A stretch of DNA of 64,000 nt from Akanthomyces muscarius (lineage: Eukaryota; Ascomycota; Sordariomycetes; Hypocreales; Cordycipitaceae), in assembly GCF_028009165.1 (NCBI RefSeq), contig NC_079241.1:7378001-7442000 (forward strand), in the 5' to 3' direction. Positions 21,290-32,735 of this stretch are shown here, piece by piece. The notes beneath the pieces are model-generated. The model was given only the letters and a program-made list of their open reading frames with translations, did no database searches and was not told the origin of the DNA. How positions within the stretch are numbered: position 1 is the stretch's first letter; each line of letters opens with the position of its first letter. The position numbers and the translations under genes are program-made.

Positions 21290-22641
21290 CTTTTTAATTC
21301 GCCGGGTGGAGGCATTGGTATGGGGCCACCAGGTGAGCTTCCACTTCGCGCTGTCAATACCTCCACGCCATCGCTCGTAACCAGGTTATGCTCTGTAGTA
21401 GGTTAGCACATGCCCACCGCCGTTTTGCAGAGTGTCTCACCAAACTGGGCAGTTCCCTTTGCCATCCACGGTCGCATTTGTCCATTTATCAGGCCAGTAC
21501 ATCTCATTCAGTTTGTCCAGTGTCAAATGAGTTCAATCGTAAGGGCCATGCCGGCTTTGCATACTTCAACGGCTTTGTTTTCGGCTTAGTGAGGTATCCA
21601 TGGGGTTGGGTGAGAGTTGGTGTTGATGCCATGACCACACCACGTGGATACTACGCTGCATCCTCGTGCGGTGGCCATTTTCTCAATGACCTCGCCAAAC
21701 TCTCGAATGGGCAAGCCAGGTCTGACAATCTCCATGGCAGCTTTTAGGCACTGACGCGTCATCTCGATGAGGCGCAAATTTTCTGGAGCGGCTTTGGCTT
21801 TGTCGCCAACATAGTACGTCTCCTTCAAATCTGCAAGGTAGAAGCCTTGATGGATGGAAATGTCGAGGCTGAGAATGTCGCCGTTGAGCATGACTCTGTG
21901 GTCTGGGATACCGTGGCAGACAATATCGTTGGGCAAAGTGTAAAGGGACTTCAGAAAGTTCCTGTAGTTAAGCGGGGAGAAATAAGACTTGCGGCGGTTA
22001 GTGAGCCCTCATAAGCACGGATCAGTTGGAACAAGTTCTTACATTTCTCCCCAGACACGCCTTGTGGCAGACTTTGTCCAAGTAATCTGTCGTGACGCCT
22101 GGCTTTACCTCTGCGGCAACAACATCCAAAAGAAAAACTTCTCGAGAAAGTTTGCAAACTTTTAGCATGGCCTAGTATGCTGCGCCATCCAAGATATCTA
22201 CCTTCGCACGGTTGAGCATATGCTCGCTCGTGGGCACGCCAGTATCGGCAGAGTCTGGCTGTCGGATGGACTTGGGCACAGTGCGTCTCGTCGAGAGCGG
22301 GTAAACGGGTCTTACTGAGCCAGAGAATGGAAACGCAGGAAAAGGGTTAAACACGCCCCCGGCTATCACTCTTAGTCGGTATCACAAATGCCTGACCGTA
22401 AGGTACAAACTGGTTTATTGCCTTCCTGTGCCGATTTGTGCAGGGCTTTGTGCTCGTTCTATCAGTACCGCAATAGCGTCAGCAATTACTTGAACGGTAA
22501 GATTTCGTTCACGGCTTCGGAATTGACTGACCCGTTTTTTTTAAACATTCTTGAGATCAAAAACAGCTGTCCTTAATGCTGAGCTTCAGGCACGTTGGGC
22601 ACTGCAGAGTGGTAGCGCTATTGGCACACAGCCTTTGCACC
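21290..22641 (-). pseudogene. methionine aminopeptidase 1 pseudogene
   Basis: Degraded copy of a type 1 methionine aminopeptidase, the cytosolic enzyme that removes initiator methionine. Reading the minus strand: an N-terminal zinc-finger remnant (L-Q-C-P-T-C-L-K-L, near 22590); a linker with F-P-F-S-G-S-V-R-P-V-Y-P-L-S and I-R-Q-P-D (22200-22350); then the catalytic domain with N-D-I-V-C-H-G-I-P-D-H-R, N-G-D-I-L-S-L-D-I-S-I and C-G-H-G-I-N. Two introns are still visible (22042-21988 and 21440-21393), as is the C-terminal tail (D-G-V-E-V-L-T-A-R, S-P-G-G-P). In-frame stops occur in the zinc finger, at 22172-22174 (TAG, from a likely CAG) and at 21586-21588 (TAA); a frameshift lies between 21500 and 21560. 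Because introns are kept, it arose by DNA duplication, not retroposition. A working copy should exist elsewhere. Confidence 0.85.
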
Positions 22642-24190
22642 TAACGCTGGGAGAGCCGCGTGCGCCGTCTCAGTCATGTGCGCTTCCGATTTGGCTCCGT
22701 CAGGAAGTTGCCTGCTGAATGAGCTTCTGGTCTATTTTCGTTTCACGCTAGGCGTCGTGGCTCGTAAAACTCTCGTCTGGCAGAAATCCTCGATGCTTTG
22801 TGGAGAATCTGGTGCTTATGTGACCTCTGGCGTCTTTTCAAATGGTGGAGGGTCGACCCCGCTGCAACAACACTGGCGTTCCATCTCAGTGATTTTGAAA
22901 AGCTTATCGAGCGAAAATTAAAACAAAAAGACATGCCTCCTTCGAATTCGTACAAGGGTTATATTTTTTGTCACTAGACTACTTAGTCCGTTCTCTTTGC
23001 CACTTTCCTTAGCCGCCAATGTGGGACCTGCTAATTACTGATGCCACGGAAACTGTTAGTCACAGGGTGATAGTATCGCGATAGGATAAAAACAGTATTC
23101 CGTTCTTATTTGTGGTGGTGAAGGTCTATATTACATAACTCGTTTATAGCCACCTAGAGCTCTATGGTGGCTATCGTATAAAAGTAGGTCAATCCGTGGT
23201 TCTGGCCAATAAAAGGCCCGTTCAGGCCCTCCGCCAGTCACTGCCACCGGAGGATGGGCAGGCTGCAACAGAAACAATTCGTTTTCGCAGTTAATGTATA
23301 GAAATTGAACAGAAGCATGGAAGTTTGTTGTTCAACGTTCAAATATGAAATTAGATATCTGGATTGAGGCGCAAGAGACTGAGCAGCTTTTGCCACGGAC
23401 GATTGGGTAATTTCGCCCGGAAAGCAAACTATGATAGCATAAACATCGGGTCCGTGGTCCGAGACAAAGTGTCTAGCGCGGTGTCACGCTGTGAAGTGGG
23501 AGACAAAAAAGGACTCCCTCATTTCACAGCAGCGGCTGACTTCTTTTCTATAAGGAAGCATGATTTCTTGTTATAATTATTTTAGATTCTCTTACTTTAC
23601 CGCATCTACCCCCCCCCCCCCCCCCCCCCTTTTCCTGCAGCTCTTCTTTAGTTTTTCTCGTTTTACAGTAGCCAAGAGCCACCGGCGCTTGTTTTGCTGC
23701 CCCCCTGAAGTGCCCGCCCGTTATCACTCTGCAGGGTTGTGGGGAAATGAAGCGACTCAGATGTGTTACACGGGCTTGGCTGGGATTTGTCTAGCTCATA
23801 ATTGCGCCTAGTTTCCCCCCTCCTGGGGCAATCATCTCATACCAGGGATCAGGATCGGGCCGGCTTGTTATTATGACTACTTCAGCTGAACTAAAAAAGA
23901 AAAGGGGGATACCCAGTATTGCCAATCTGTCAGGTGTGCCGTGGAGCGACGAAATCATGAACCATAAGATAATAACAGTGCCGGCCGAATTCTTCTGTGA
24001 AAGGAGCCAGGGTCAGTATACTACACCGCGCCACTACAGATTATTCTCAGGGGAATGAAGCAACCATTCGGTACGAGGACGGCTCGACATAAATGAACTT
24101 ATGCCTCATCACCGCTGCCTGTCCCTGTTAGCACTTTACATCTCCTGCCAGAGGATAGCTTAGTCTTAAACAGCTCACCACATACTCATC
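22642..24190. other. intergenic region
   Basis: About 1.5 kb between the aminopeptidase relic and the multicopper oxidase. It contains a 21-base C run (listed separately) and otherwise short overlapping frames without domains. The 3' part should contain the oxidase promoter. No RNA gene recognised. Confidence 0.5.
23609..23629. repeat. poly-C homopolymer, 21 bases
   Basis: An uninterrupted run of 21 cytosines follows the sequence CGCATCTA and precedes TTTTCCTGCAG. Long C/G runs are rare in such genomes and prone to length variation and sequencing error. Confidence 0.9.
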
Positions 24191-26132
24191 ATGTGGAGGG
24201 CATCGTGGCTTCTCGCTGCCTGCCTGGCCTCGCCATTGGCAGTGGCTGCTCGCATGCCAGTCGCGTTCCAAGTCGACGCCTCTGTTTCCGCGTCCACTTC
24301 CGCCCAGGTCTTTACGCTGCAAATAACCTGGGAGCAGTATGCGCCGCTGGGTATACCACGGAAGATGCTGCTTGTCAATGGCCAGACACCAGGTCCTGAG
24401 CTCCAGTTTAAACAAGACGATAGTGTCGCCGTCCACGTTGTCAACGACTCGCCCTTCAACACCACAATGCATTTCCACGGTACGAACTAGCCTCCTACTC
24501 CATATTCGCAACTACTTACAGCATCAAGGTCTGGAAATGCAGGGCACCCCTTGGTCCGACGGCGTACCGGGAGTGACGCAGCATCTCATCGCTCCAGGGA
24601 AAAGATTCACTTACAAATTCAAGGCGACACAGCATGGAAACTATTGGTACCACTCTCATGCTCGCGATCAAATCGAAGACGGTCTATATGGTTCCATATT
24701 CATTCATTCTCGGCCAAGAACAAATACCCCGTTCCACCTCATCTCTCCTACCGCGGGTAATGTTAGCGCCCTGATGGCAGCGGAGAAGAGCTCCAAGGCC
24801 ATCGCCGTCTTTGATCTGATGCATATTACTTCTCAAGAGAAATGGGAAATTACGTTGGCTTCGGGAATCGAGATTCCCTGCTACGACCGCATCCTGTTCA
24901 ACGGCAAGGGCCGTGTTCAGTGCCTCGCTGCTGATGAGATGCAGGCGAACCTCACGCCGCCACAAAAGGGCGACCTTGCATTGGTTCCGCAGTCAACTCT
25001 GACAGACAGAGGGTAATACTAGTGACACTCCACATATTGTGCCCGGCATGATCAGCTAACGCATCTCAGATGCTTCCCTCCCAAGGTCATGGCTGCTTTT
25101 GGCGGCGATATGTCACACTTCAACGAGAGCGCCATCCCGCACAGCGTTTTTTACGACTGCCAAAACACGACTAATCCGGTAGAAACCTTTGCTGTATTCC
25201 AGAATAGCTGGGTGTCGTTCAATATTCTCGGGTCCACCAACTTTGCAACCGGCGCCTTCTCCATCGACGAGCACGACATGTGGGTATACGCCGTTGACGG
25301 CAGCTACATCGTGCCGCTCAGAGTACAAGCCATCCCGCTGTCTAATGGTGAGCGCTACTCTGTGCTCGTGCGGCCAACAAAAGCAGGCGCGTTCAAAATC
25401 CGCTACAACGCCATGAGCGCGCCGCAAATGATTGACGGCTACGCTGTGCTCTCCGTCAGCGGCACGAACCCTAGGACCCTTGACCAGTCGGCGCCGTGGG
25501 TGTCCATCTCGGGCAATCCGTTAACCCCCGGCGTCGTCTTCTACAGCGACGGTGACGCCCGTCCGTACCCCGCAGAGCCGATACCTGCATCTGCCGACGA
25601 GCTGCACATTCTTAACATGAAGCTTGACGGCGCCTCGTACCTGTGGGCCATGAACAGCACCCGTTTCCAGCCGGATGAGATGGACTCTCGTACGCCGCCA
25701 TTTCTGTTCCAGCGACCCGAAGCCCATGCTGATAGTAACGTGACGCTGGCCACGCGCAACAACACCTGGGTCGACCTTGTTCTGTTCGCGTCCATGTTCC
25801 CCATGCCACCGCATCCGATCCACAAGCACGGCAGTAAGATGTATATGATTGGGTCGGGCACCGGAAAGTTCAAGTGGGCATCGGTGGATGAGGCCGTAAA
25901 AGAGGTCCCAGACAGGTTCAATCTCGTGGATCCGCCGCGCAGAGATACGTTTGCAACGCTGGTGGCCAGAGGCGATACCAGCTGGATCGTGGTGCGCTAT
26001 CACGTCACCAATCCCGGCGCGTGGCTTCTGCACTGCCATATCAGTAACCACATGATGGGCGGTATGATGATGGTGCTGCTGGATGGTGTGGATGCTTGGC
26101 CCACAGTGCCGCATGACTACATCAGTCCTTAG
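24191..26132 (+). CDS. secreted multicopper oxidase (laccase / ascorbate oxidase-like)
   Basis: Oxidase that couples one-electron oxidation of a phenolic, metal or other substrate to reduction of O2 to water. Introns at 24480-24528 (49 bp, acceptor AAG) and 25013-25069 (57 bp) give about 611 residues. Residues 1-20 form a signal peptide. All four copper-ligand clusters are present: H-F-H-G (about 94-97), W-Y-H-S-H (136-140), H-P-I-H-K-H-G (506-512) and H-C-H-I-S-N-H-M-M-G-G-M (579-590), so the type 1, 2 and 3 copper sites look complete; the last has the Met expected as axial ligand. Several N-x-S/T sites suggest glycosylation. The G-T-P-W-S-D-G-V-P-G motif is typical of fungal members. The C-terminus has no membrane anchor, which argues against an Fet3-type ferroxidase. 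Pigment, lignin-type or defence roles are possible. Confidence 0.9.
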
Positions 26133-26333
26133 TAACCTATATTGTAAGAATGTCTTTCCTACATGAGTTTCTCTGTTTCGAATGTACAGTATTCGAAGGG
26201 CGAATTTAGTTCCGAGCCCACTTGTCATGATTTGTGCTGCGTGCACAATAACCTAAAAAAGGAAGTCGCGATTTGGGTATCTATCCACGATTACAATTCC
26301 ATCTCCGATCCTCGCCAAACTTACTGCTACGTT

Positions 26334-27791
26334 CTAATCCGACATGTCATCCATCGCCGGATCTCTGCCAAATGGGTGATTAAACTTGAGCAGTCCATTG
26401 AGCCCGCCCACCCATGGATCATCTTCCTCGGTGCGTATGACGCACGGCACACCCCCGTGCCACTCTTCGCCAGGCCCGGCCCGGCCAACAAACTCACCCT
26501 CAACGCAAATCTCGGTACCCGGTAGGATGCCGCAGCAGCGCTTGCCGTCGATGCTGAGGTCCAACTCGCGACCACGGTTGCGCGAGCTCATGCGCAAAAC
26601 CACCTTGGTATCCAGTGGGAGCACAAGCGATCGGAAACTCAGGCTACAAGGGCTAATGGGTGTTATAAGGAGCGACTTGACCAGAGGATGCACAATGGGG
26701 CCGCCGGCGCTCAAGCTGTATGCCGTGGAGCCGGTCGGTGTGCTGATAAGGATGCCATCAGCCGTAGTCTCCGTCAAGAAGTGACCGTTTTGGTAGATGT
26801 CGATGATGGCGAGTTGAGGATGGGAGCCACGGTGCACCGATATTTCGTTTATGGCTCGTAGCGAGGGTGACGGCTCTTTGGATTCTGCAATTGTCGATTT
26901 GCCTTGGCTTGACAAGGTATCAGAGACCTGATGGTTGATACTGTTACCTGCTCGATCAAAGATATCCGCCTTGATGCGATGTCTGAGCAGCACACGCGAT
27001 GCTCTCTGATGGCCAAGGCATTTGCCCTTCATGCGCTCCCAGCCCTCATGGTGCATGGCACGTCTCGTAAGGTTATTATTCTCTCCCTGCTGCAAATAGT
27101 CCGCTTCTCTCGCCTCTGGGACGTCGCTGCCGCTCATGTACATTTCGCGCCACGCCTTTTTATAGTCGCTAAAATTCCACTCGCCCAGGAACCCTAGCGT
27201 ACCCATGCTAAACGAGACAATCGGCGGCACCGAGCCGTGCAACTTGTAGAGGCTGGCGGCACGCAGGACAGTGCCATCGCCGCCAAACGTTGCAATGACG
27301 TCGACCTTGTCTGCAATATTAGACTGATGATCGGCTACGTAGAGTGGGAAGCTTAGGTGTTTCTGTATTGTCTCACCGATGCGCGGCTCGACAATGATAT
27401 TGACGTCGGGGTACTCGTTGTGGATGTGGCGTGCAAAATGAAGGACCGACTCTGTGACGTCAGGCGCGTAGAGCTTCTGGACAAGTAAAAGGTTGCGCGG
27501 CGGCCGCGGCCAGTTGAGTACGAGGAGGGAAGAGCCCGGCTTGATGCTCTGTAGGTATCGTGGGTGTGTCCGGTCGGGCAACTCGGCGATGCTGCGGCTG
27601 TATGCTGGTGTCGAGGCGCGGAGGGGTCGCGTCGAGGAGAAGTGTCGGAGCCCAAAGCAGGACGGGGAAGAAAAGACTGGCGCTGTTGTAGGCGACGGAG
27701 CGATGCTTTTCGGGAAAGGTGTCAACATAGGTAAGCGTCGGCAGAGCTGATAGGCCTGCACCGTATCGCGGACGGCAGCAATTCGACACAT
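26334..27791 (-). CDS. mitochondrial-type NAD(H) kinase, Pos5-like
   Basis: Phosphorylates NADH/NAD+ to NADPH/NADP+ and supplies mitochondrial reducing power. Motifs of the ATP-NAD kinase family are clear: F-G-G-D-G-T (about residues 169-174 from this start), S-M-G-T-L-G-F-L, the I-N-E-I-S motif and T-P-T-G-S-T-A-Y-S-L-S-A-G-G-P. The N-terminus is rich in R, S, T and A without acidic residues (F-G-L-R-H-F-S-S-T-R-P-L-R), as in a mitochondrial targeting peptide. The frame is open to an ATG at 27896 (520 residues) and there is another ATG at 27728; the start at 27791 gives 485 residues and is a judgement call. A low-complexity S/E/K-rich insertion precedes the I-N-E-I-S motif. The C-terminus is W-V-G-G-L-N-G-L-L-K-F-N-H-P-F-G. 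Single exon. It is divergent from the NLR gene. Confidence 0.88.
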   Translation of the reverse strand: MCRIAAVRDTVQAYQLCRRLPMLTPFPKSIAPSPTTAPVFSSPSCFGLRHFSSTRPLRASTPAYSRSIAELPDRTHPRYLQSIKPGSSLLVLNWPRPPRNLLLVQKLYAPDVTESVLHFARHIHNEYPDVNIIVEPRIGETIQKHLSFPLYVADHQSNIADKVDVIATFGGDGTVLRAASLYKLHGSVPPIVSFSMGTLGFLGEWNFSDYKKAWREMYMSGSDVPEAREADYLQQGENNNLTRRAMHHEGWERMKGKCLGHQRASRVLLRHRIKADIFDRAGNSINHQVSDTLSSQGKSTIAESKEPSPSLRAINEISVHRGSHPQLAIIDIYQNGHFLTETTADGILISTPTGSTAYSLSAGGPIVHPLVKSLLITPISPCSLSFRSLVLPLDTKVVLRMSSRNRGRELDLSIDGKRCCGILPGTEICVEGEFVGRAGPGEEWHGGVPCVIRTEEDDPWVGGLNGLLKFNHPFGRDPAMDDMSD

Positions 27792-27896
27792 GATTAGACG
27801 TGATGGGAGGGGAATGGTTTGGTCGCGCGACGAGCAGAGTCTTACTCGGACGACAGTGCGCACCTGGAGGCTGCTAACCATTGGGCAGGCTGTCAT

Positions 27897-28415
27897 AGTC
27901 AGCTCACGTTATGGCCGCAGAGAGGAAGAAATGGTGGGGAAAATCGCTGGCAGGGCTAGGCAATTTTACAATGCGGAATTCTGTCATCAGACTCCGCACT
28001 TATTCCAGATTGAGCACTGCCACGGCGCGGCTGTCTCAGACGATTGAATACTTGACAAGTCTGCCTCATATGAAGCTCGCATTCGCAGCGGCGATGAGCG
28101 AAACCATTTGACAATTCTAATTAGGCAAGAGGCGGTTTTGAGGTGCTGCTCTGCTACACTGTCATGGGGCCCCAACGAGCCGCAGCGCCCCACTACAAGG
28201 CATGCATGAGACCAGGAAAAGGCTGCGCCCCCTCTCTTCAGGTTATTACTGGTACTTTCCATTTCTCTTGGTTATTCCCTCCTTCGCTCCAATCTCCAGC
28301 CCGAAAAAACCGTCGGTGACGAACTGTAGCACGGCACCAACATTCAGTTGCACACAACGACTGCCCAATCAGCTACTAGCCCCTGCCTTGGCGGGCATTC
28401 TCGAAATCTAACACG
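27897..28415. promoter_or_regulatory. divergent intergenic region between NAD kinase and NLR genes
   Basis: About 520 bases between two head-to-head genes, expected to contain both promoters. The region just upstream of the ATG at 28416 is CT-rich (28250-28300). No specific binding motif is called. Confidence 0.4.
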
Positions 28416-31400
28416 ATGCGACTGCTGGATCCTAGAGCTTACACTGTACTATGGATTGCACCGCTGGAGATTGAGGCGCGGGCTGCAAAGCTCTTCCTGG
28501 ATCATCATCACCCGGGTGTTTTTGAAAGCGACGACAGTGATGACCACGTTTTCTATGCCGGCGATATATGCGGTTACAATGTTATTATCGGTTCTTTCCC
28601 CACCGGACAGGTGTATGGCATATCCTCGGCCACGTCCCTTGTCAAGGAGGCCAGATCTCGGTTTCCTGAGCTCAAGTTTGGACTGCTGGTGGGCGTCGCG
28701 GCCGGAATTCCCCAGCTCGACAAGCCACCGCTGCGCGACATTCGGCTTGGAGATGTCCTCGTGGCCGTACCGGATAAACTCGACCCCGCGATCATTCCCT
28801 ATGAGTTAGGCAAAGACGTGGACGGCGGCCAATTGCAGCTCTTACGCTGTGGCTATTCGCTCAACGAGGTACCCAAGCTATTTCGAGGAGGCATCGGTAA
28901 CATTAAGGATGAGGACGCAGAGATAACCGTGCGTTTTTACCGAGAAGCTATGGAGCAGCAGCTACCCGACCACACGTTCGATGATCCTGGACAAGACAAG
29001 GACCCGCGATTTCGTTCCGAGAACAGCAATGGCCAGGACCTCAGGTTAGGACAGTCTAGCTCTGCTGCTGCTAGGACTCAAGTGTGGTACGGAACTATAG
29101 GATCGGGCGACAAGCTGATAAAGAATGCGCTTACGCGGGATGATCTGAGAGACAAGCACAAGCTTATTGGTCTAGAGATGGAAGCAGCCGGTGTCATGAA
29201 TCACTTGCCGACTGCTGTCATTCGAGGAGTGAGCGATTACGCAGATAAGCACAAAAATAAAATATGGCAGCCCTATGCCGCTGCCATGGCTGCTGCTTAT
29301 ACCAAGGCCGTTTTGGCGCATATACCACGAAGGCAGACACGACCAAATGACCGTGAGTTAGCTCAGCAATAATATACTGTACTGTCGCTTTGATCTAACA
29401 GGGCCCGAAAGCCAGTATAAGTGACACAGTCAGAGGCACCAAACGACGATTTAGTCAGCTTAGTATTGCGAATGGAGCCCAGCTTTCGGGAAACGTTGAC
29501 GGAGAGCTCTCGACAGACGATGTTCCTCATGGTAAGAGCAAAAGGAAATTTCATTATTTGGTGCACCTGTCTGACGTTAAGAAAACTAGAATCGCGGACT
29601 TTGGAGAGGAGACGAGCGCTTCTTGACTCGCTCGAGTTTGACCAACTCTATACTCATCAAGAGGAAATTCGCGAAGCACTTAACAAGACTTGTCAGTGGC
29701 TATTGGATACTTCCGAGTACATCGACTGGCTAGATCCTAGCAAGTTGGGTCAGCATGGTGGTCTAATCTGGATCAAAGGAAAACCAGGCGCTGGAAAGTC
29801 GACACTAATGAAGTTCCTTCTCACAAATGCTAAAAAGAGGATGGCGTCGGCTACGCTGATTTCTTTCTTCTTCAAAGCCCGCGGTGTCGACCTACAAAGA
29901 ACAACCATCGGCATGTATCGTTCACTCCTATGGCAGCTTCTACAGCAGCTCCCTCAATTACAGACAGTCCTAGACCCGTTTCTAGTGAAAGGGCAGAGTG
30001 GCATCAGCTCGGAGTGGAAGATTTCTTTACTCCAATCAATCTTCAGGAAGGCTATACTTTGTCTTGGGACATCACATTTGGTGTGTTTTATCGACGCTCT
30101 AGACGAATGCGAGGAGGTCCAGATCCGGGACATGCTTTCATTTTTCGAAGACATTGGAGATTTTGCTGCAGAACAAAATATTCAATTCCGTGTCTGCCTT
30201 TCCAGCAGATACTACCCTCACATTACAATCTCAAAGGGACTCGGTATAGATCTGCGAGAGCAGAACGGACACACCCAAGACATTGAGCGCTACGTGAAGA
30301 GCAAGTTGAAGATTGGAAGCGGTAGAACAGCGAATACCGTGTATTCCGATGTCGTAAAAAAGGCGAAAGGAGTCTTTATGTGGGTTTTCTTGGTGGTGCC
30401 GATTCTTCAGCAGGTTTATGACCGTGGCTGCATGTCCGAGCTTAGGGAACAGCTTGCCAAGATCCCCAGAGACCTTCATGAGCTGTTTCGCAATATTCTG
30501 ACACGAGACCGCGAGAATCAGGATAGGCAGCTCCTGTGTATTCAATGGGTGCTATTTGCGAAGCAGCCGCTACGCCCGACGCAACTCCATCTTGCAATCC
30601 TTTTTGGCACTTTGCCTGATTGTTCAAAGTTGCCTTTGGGCGACATCAATCCTGAAAATAGCCGCCGGTTTATTTTGAGTTGTTCAAAGGGGCTTACCGA
30701 GTTGACTAGAAGCAGCAAGAACCAGACAGTGCAATTCATCCATGAGTCGGTACGGGACTTTCTCCTCAAGGATAAAGGACTCGAAGAATTATGGATTGGC
30801 GCAACAGAGCGATTCCAAGGAGAATGTCACGAGAAACTGAAGCAGTTTTGTTTGGATTACATGAACTCTGCCACCCAATTTTGTGTTGATAAGCCCCTGC
30901 TTGGGAATGCGAAGCAGAAGCTAAAGGTTGCTCAAGATGCGGCAAATAGGGATTTCCCGTGTCTCGAGTATGCTGTAACATCTCTCTTGCACCACGCCGA
31001 TTGTGCGCAAGATGGTGGCGTCTGTCAAGTCAACTTCATGGAGAGCTTTCCGCTACAGCGCTGGATCGAGCTCAGCAATGCATTTGAGAGATACGGTAGC
31101 CGAAAATACGACTTTATGCCGAGTCTCCTGTATGTCTTAGCAGAGCAAAACGCCGGAAACCTCATCAACGTCCATCCGGACAGAGCATTAGGCCTAAGAG
31201 CCGAGCGTCGGCGTTGGAAACCTGCGTCGTGGACTTGGCAGTATCGGTACTCCGGGCGTCATGGGCGTTACGGGGTGCCATTACTAGCGGCGCTGGCTAC
31301 CGGCAGCTGCGATTCGGCAGCGGCCTTGATGAAAGTCTTGGCCCAGAACGCGGACGCAGCAGTCCTCATTCAAGAAATATGTCAAGCATACGGCAAAAAT

Positions 31401-32258
31401 GCGAGTCAGACGCCCGCCATCCGGCGCGGATTCGATTACCACCGTAAATGGCATCAGTCATTAATGGAACATCTTATTAATGCTGGCGATACAATGGTGC
31501 TTGATTTTCTGCTTACCTGTGGGCAGAACGATGCATTGGTGCTTGCCTTTCTACTCACTCCCGCAGACGGTGCCACACCTAGCGGACTCTCGGAATGTCG
31601 GCCGCTCCATTCTGCTGCGTGGGGAGACCACGCAGCCGCCTTACGACCAGTCCTCAAACGCGGTGCGCATCTCAATCAAGTTGACCTCGAGGGCCGGACA
31701 GCTTTGTCTGTGGCTGTCAAGCTTAGCCGTGAGGAAGTGGTGATTTACCTTCTCGAAGCAGGAGCCAATGTTGAGATTGCCGACAATTTGGGGCGGACGC
31801 CACTTCATGTTGCTGCGAAGGAAGGGAACATAGCTATGGTGCGGCTGCTTCTACATGCAGGCGCTGACGTTAATACAGCTTGTAAAGATGGCGACACTCC
31901 ATTGCTGTGCGCGGTTGTCCGCAGCCTCGCAATAGTGAGAGCGCTTCTCGACAAAAATGCCAATGTCGATATTGCTGATCGAAAGGGCCGAACGCCATTA
32001 TCGCTTGCCATCACTCAGGGTGGAACTCTGGATGATGTTATAATGCCGATTAGTGTCGCGGAGGTAGAGCGCAGAGAGATTGTTTGGGAGCTTGTCGCTC
32101 GTGGCGCTGACATTCACGCCCGCGATGCGCAGGGTAGGTCTCCCTTATGGTGGGCAAAGACCTTTAGAGCGATTGATTCTAATCATAATATGATATGTGG
32201 GGCTGAAACTTTAGCGATCTTACTCGATTCTGCGTTAGGCGTTATTATAATAGCTTAA
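28416..32258 (+). CDS. NOD-like receptor: PNP/UDP phosphorylase-like domain, NACHT, ankyrin repeats
   Basis: Fungal NLR-type signal-transduction ATPase of the group linked to heterokaryon incompatibility and innate recognition. The N-terminal ~310 residues are a purine nucleoside phosphorylase-like domain (L-W-I-A-P-L-E-I-E-A-R-A; L-L-V-G-V-A-A-G-I-P; L-E-M-E-A-A-G-V-M; V-I-R-G-V-S-D-Y-A-D). Next come a linker, a NACHT domain with P-loop G-K-P-G-A-G-K-S-T (DNA 29778-29804) and Walker B C-F-I-D-A-L-D-E-C-E (30085-30115), a helical segment, and five to six ankyrin repeats from about 31590 to 32150. Introns of 29353-29411 and 29532-29589 give a continuous frame, but their acceptors (AAG and TAG) are a best guess. 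The last ~30 codons become TA-rich and the ankyrin array stops abruptly at the border of RIP-like DNA, so the 3' end may be truncated. Confidence 0.82.
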
Positions 32259-32587
32259 ATCTAAGTCCTAATAGAGTATAGTGTGGTGTAAACACGACTA
32301 GTAGGGAGGGGTTAGGGGTAGGCTATAGTGTAACAAACCGTTGTGGCGGCACTGGTCTGCGCTATATATACTGCTATTACGCCTATGTTGATTGCTAGAA
32401 TTGCTTTTAATGCCCTGATCTTTTGCCCCGTGGCCTAGGTACTATTAACGGGGAAGTGAGCCTACTAACCCAGTCCAGCGCATCTACAGTACAGTTGGAT
32501 TGGAAATCAGTAACAACAGGGGGTAGAGTTGGATTTTCGCGACCAGGGGTAGAGTTGGATAAATTGGTAGGCCCACTACTAGCTGGG

Positions 32588-32597
32588 TTAGGGTTAG
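32588..32597 (+). repeat. telomere-like motif TTAGGGTTAG at element junction
   Basis: One and two-thirds TTAGGG units directly abut a copy of the non-LTR retrotransposon 3' terminus that starts at 32598. It is preceded by AGCTGGG and is not part of a longer array. Confidence 0.7.
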
Positions 32598-32735
32598 AAA
32601 CTGTAAATTGAGTTATCTAAGCTAGCTCGCTCGGGAATTTTCTAATAATACATTTATAGAAGGTAATAGTAAGGAAAGAAGAAGAGAGGAGAGTGTCCTA
32701 AGAAGGAGAGTATAGGGTAGGTAGTATAGGGTAGG
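32598..32735 (-). mobile_element. 3'-terminal fragment A of the telomere-associated non-LTR element
   Basis: About 138 bases match the 3' end of the element at 37026 base for base over the first ~58 positions and with few differences afterwards, including the GAGAGTGTCCTAAGAA and TATAGGGTAGG blocks. Beyond 32735 the similarity ends in TA-rich DNA. It is either a short 5'-truncated insertion or the only recognisable part of a RIP-decayed element extending to about 36202. Confidence 0.7.

Noticed and set aside
32423..32611. 62-residue frame beside the first telomere-like motif
   Set aside because: Ends inside the repeated element terminus and has no recognisable features.
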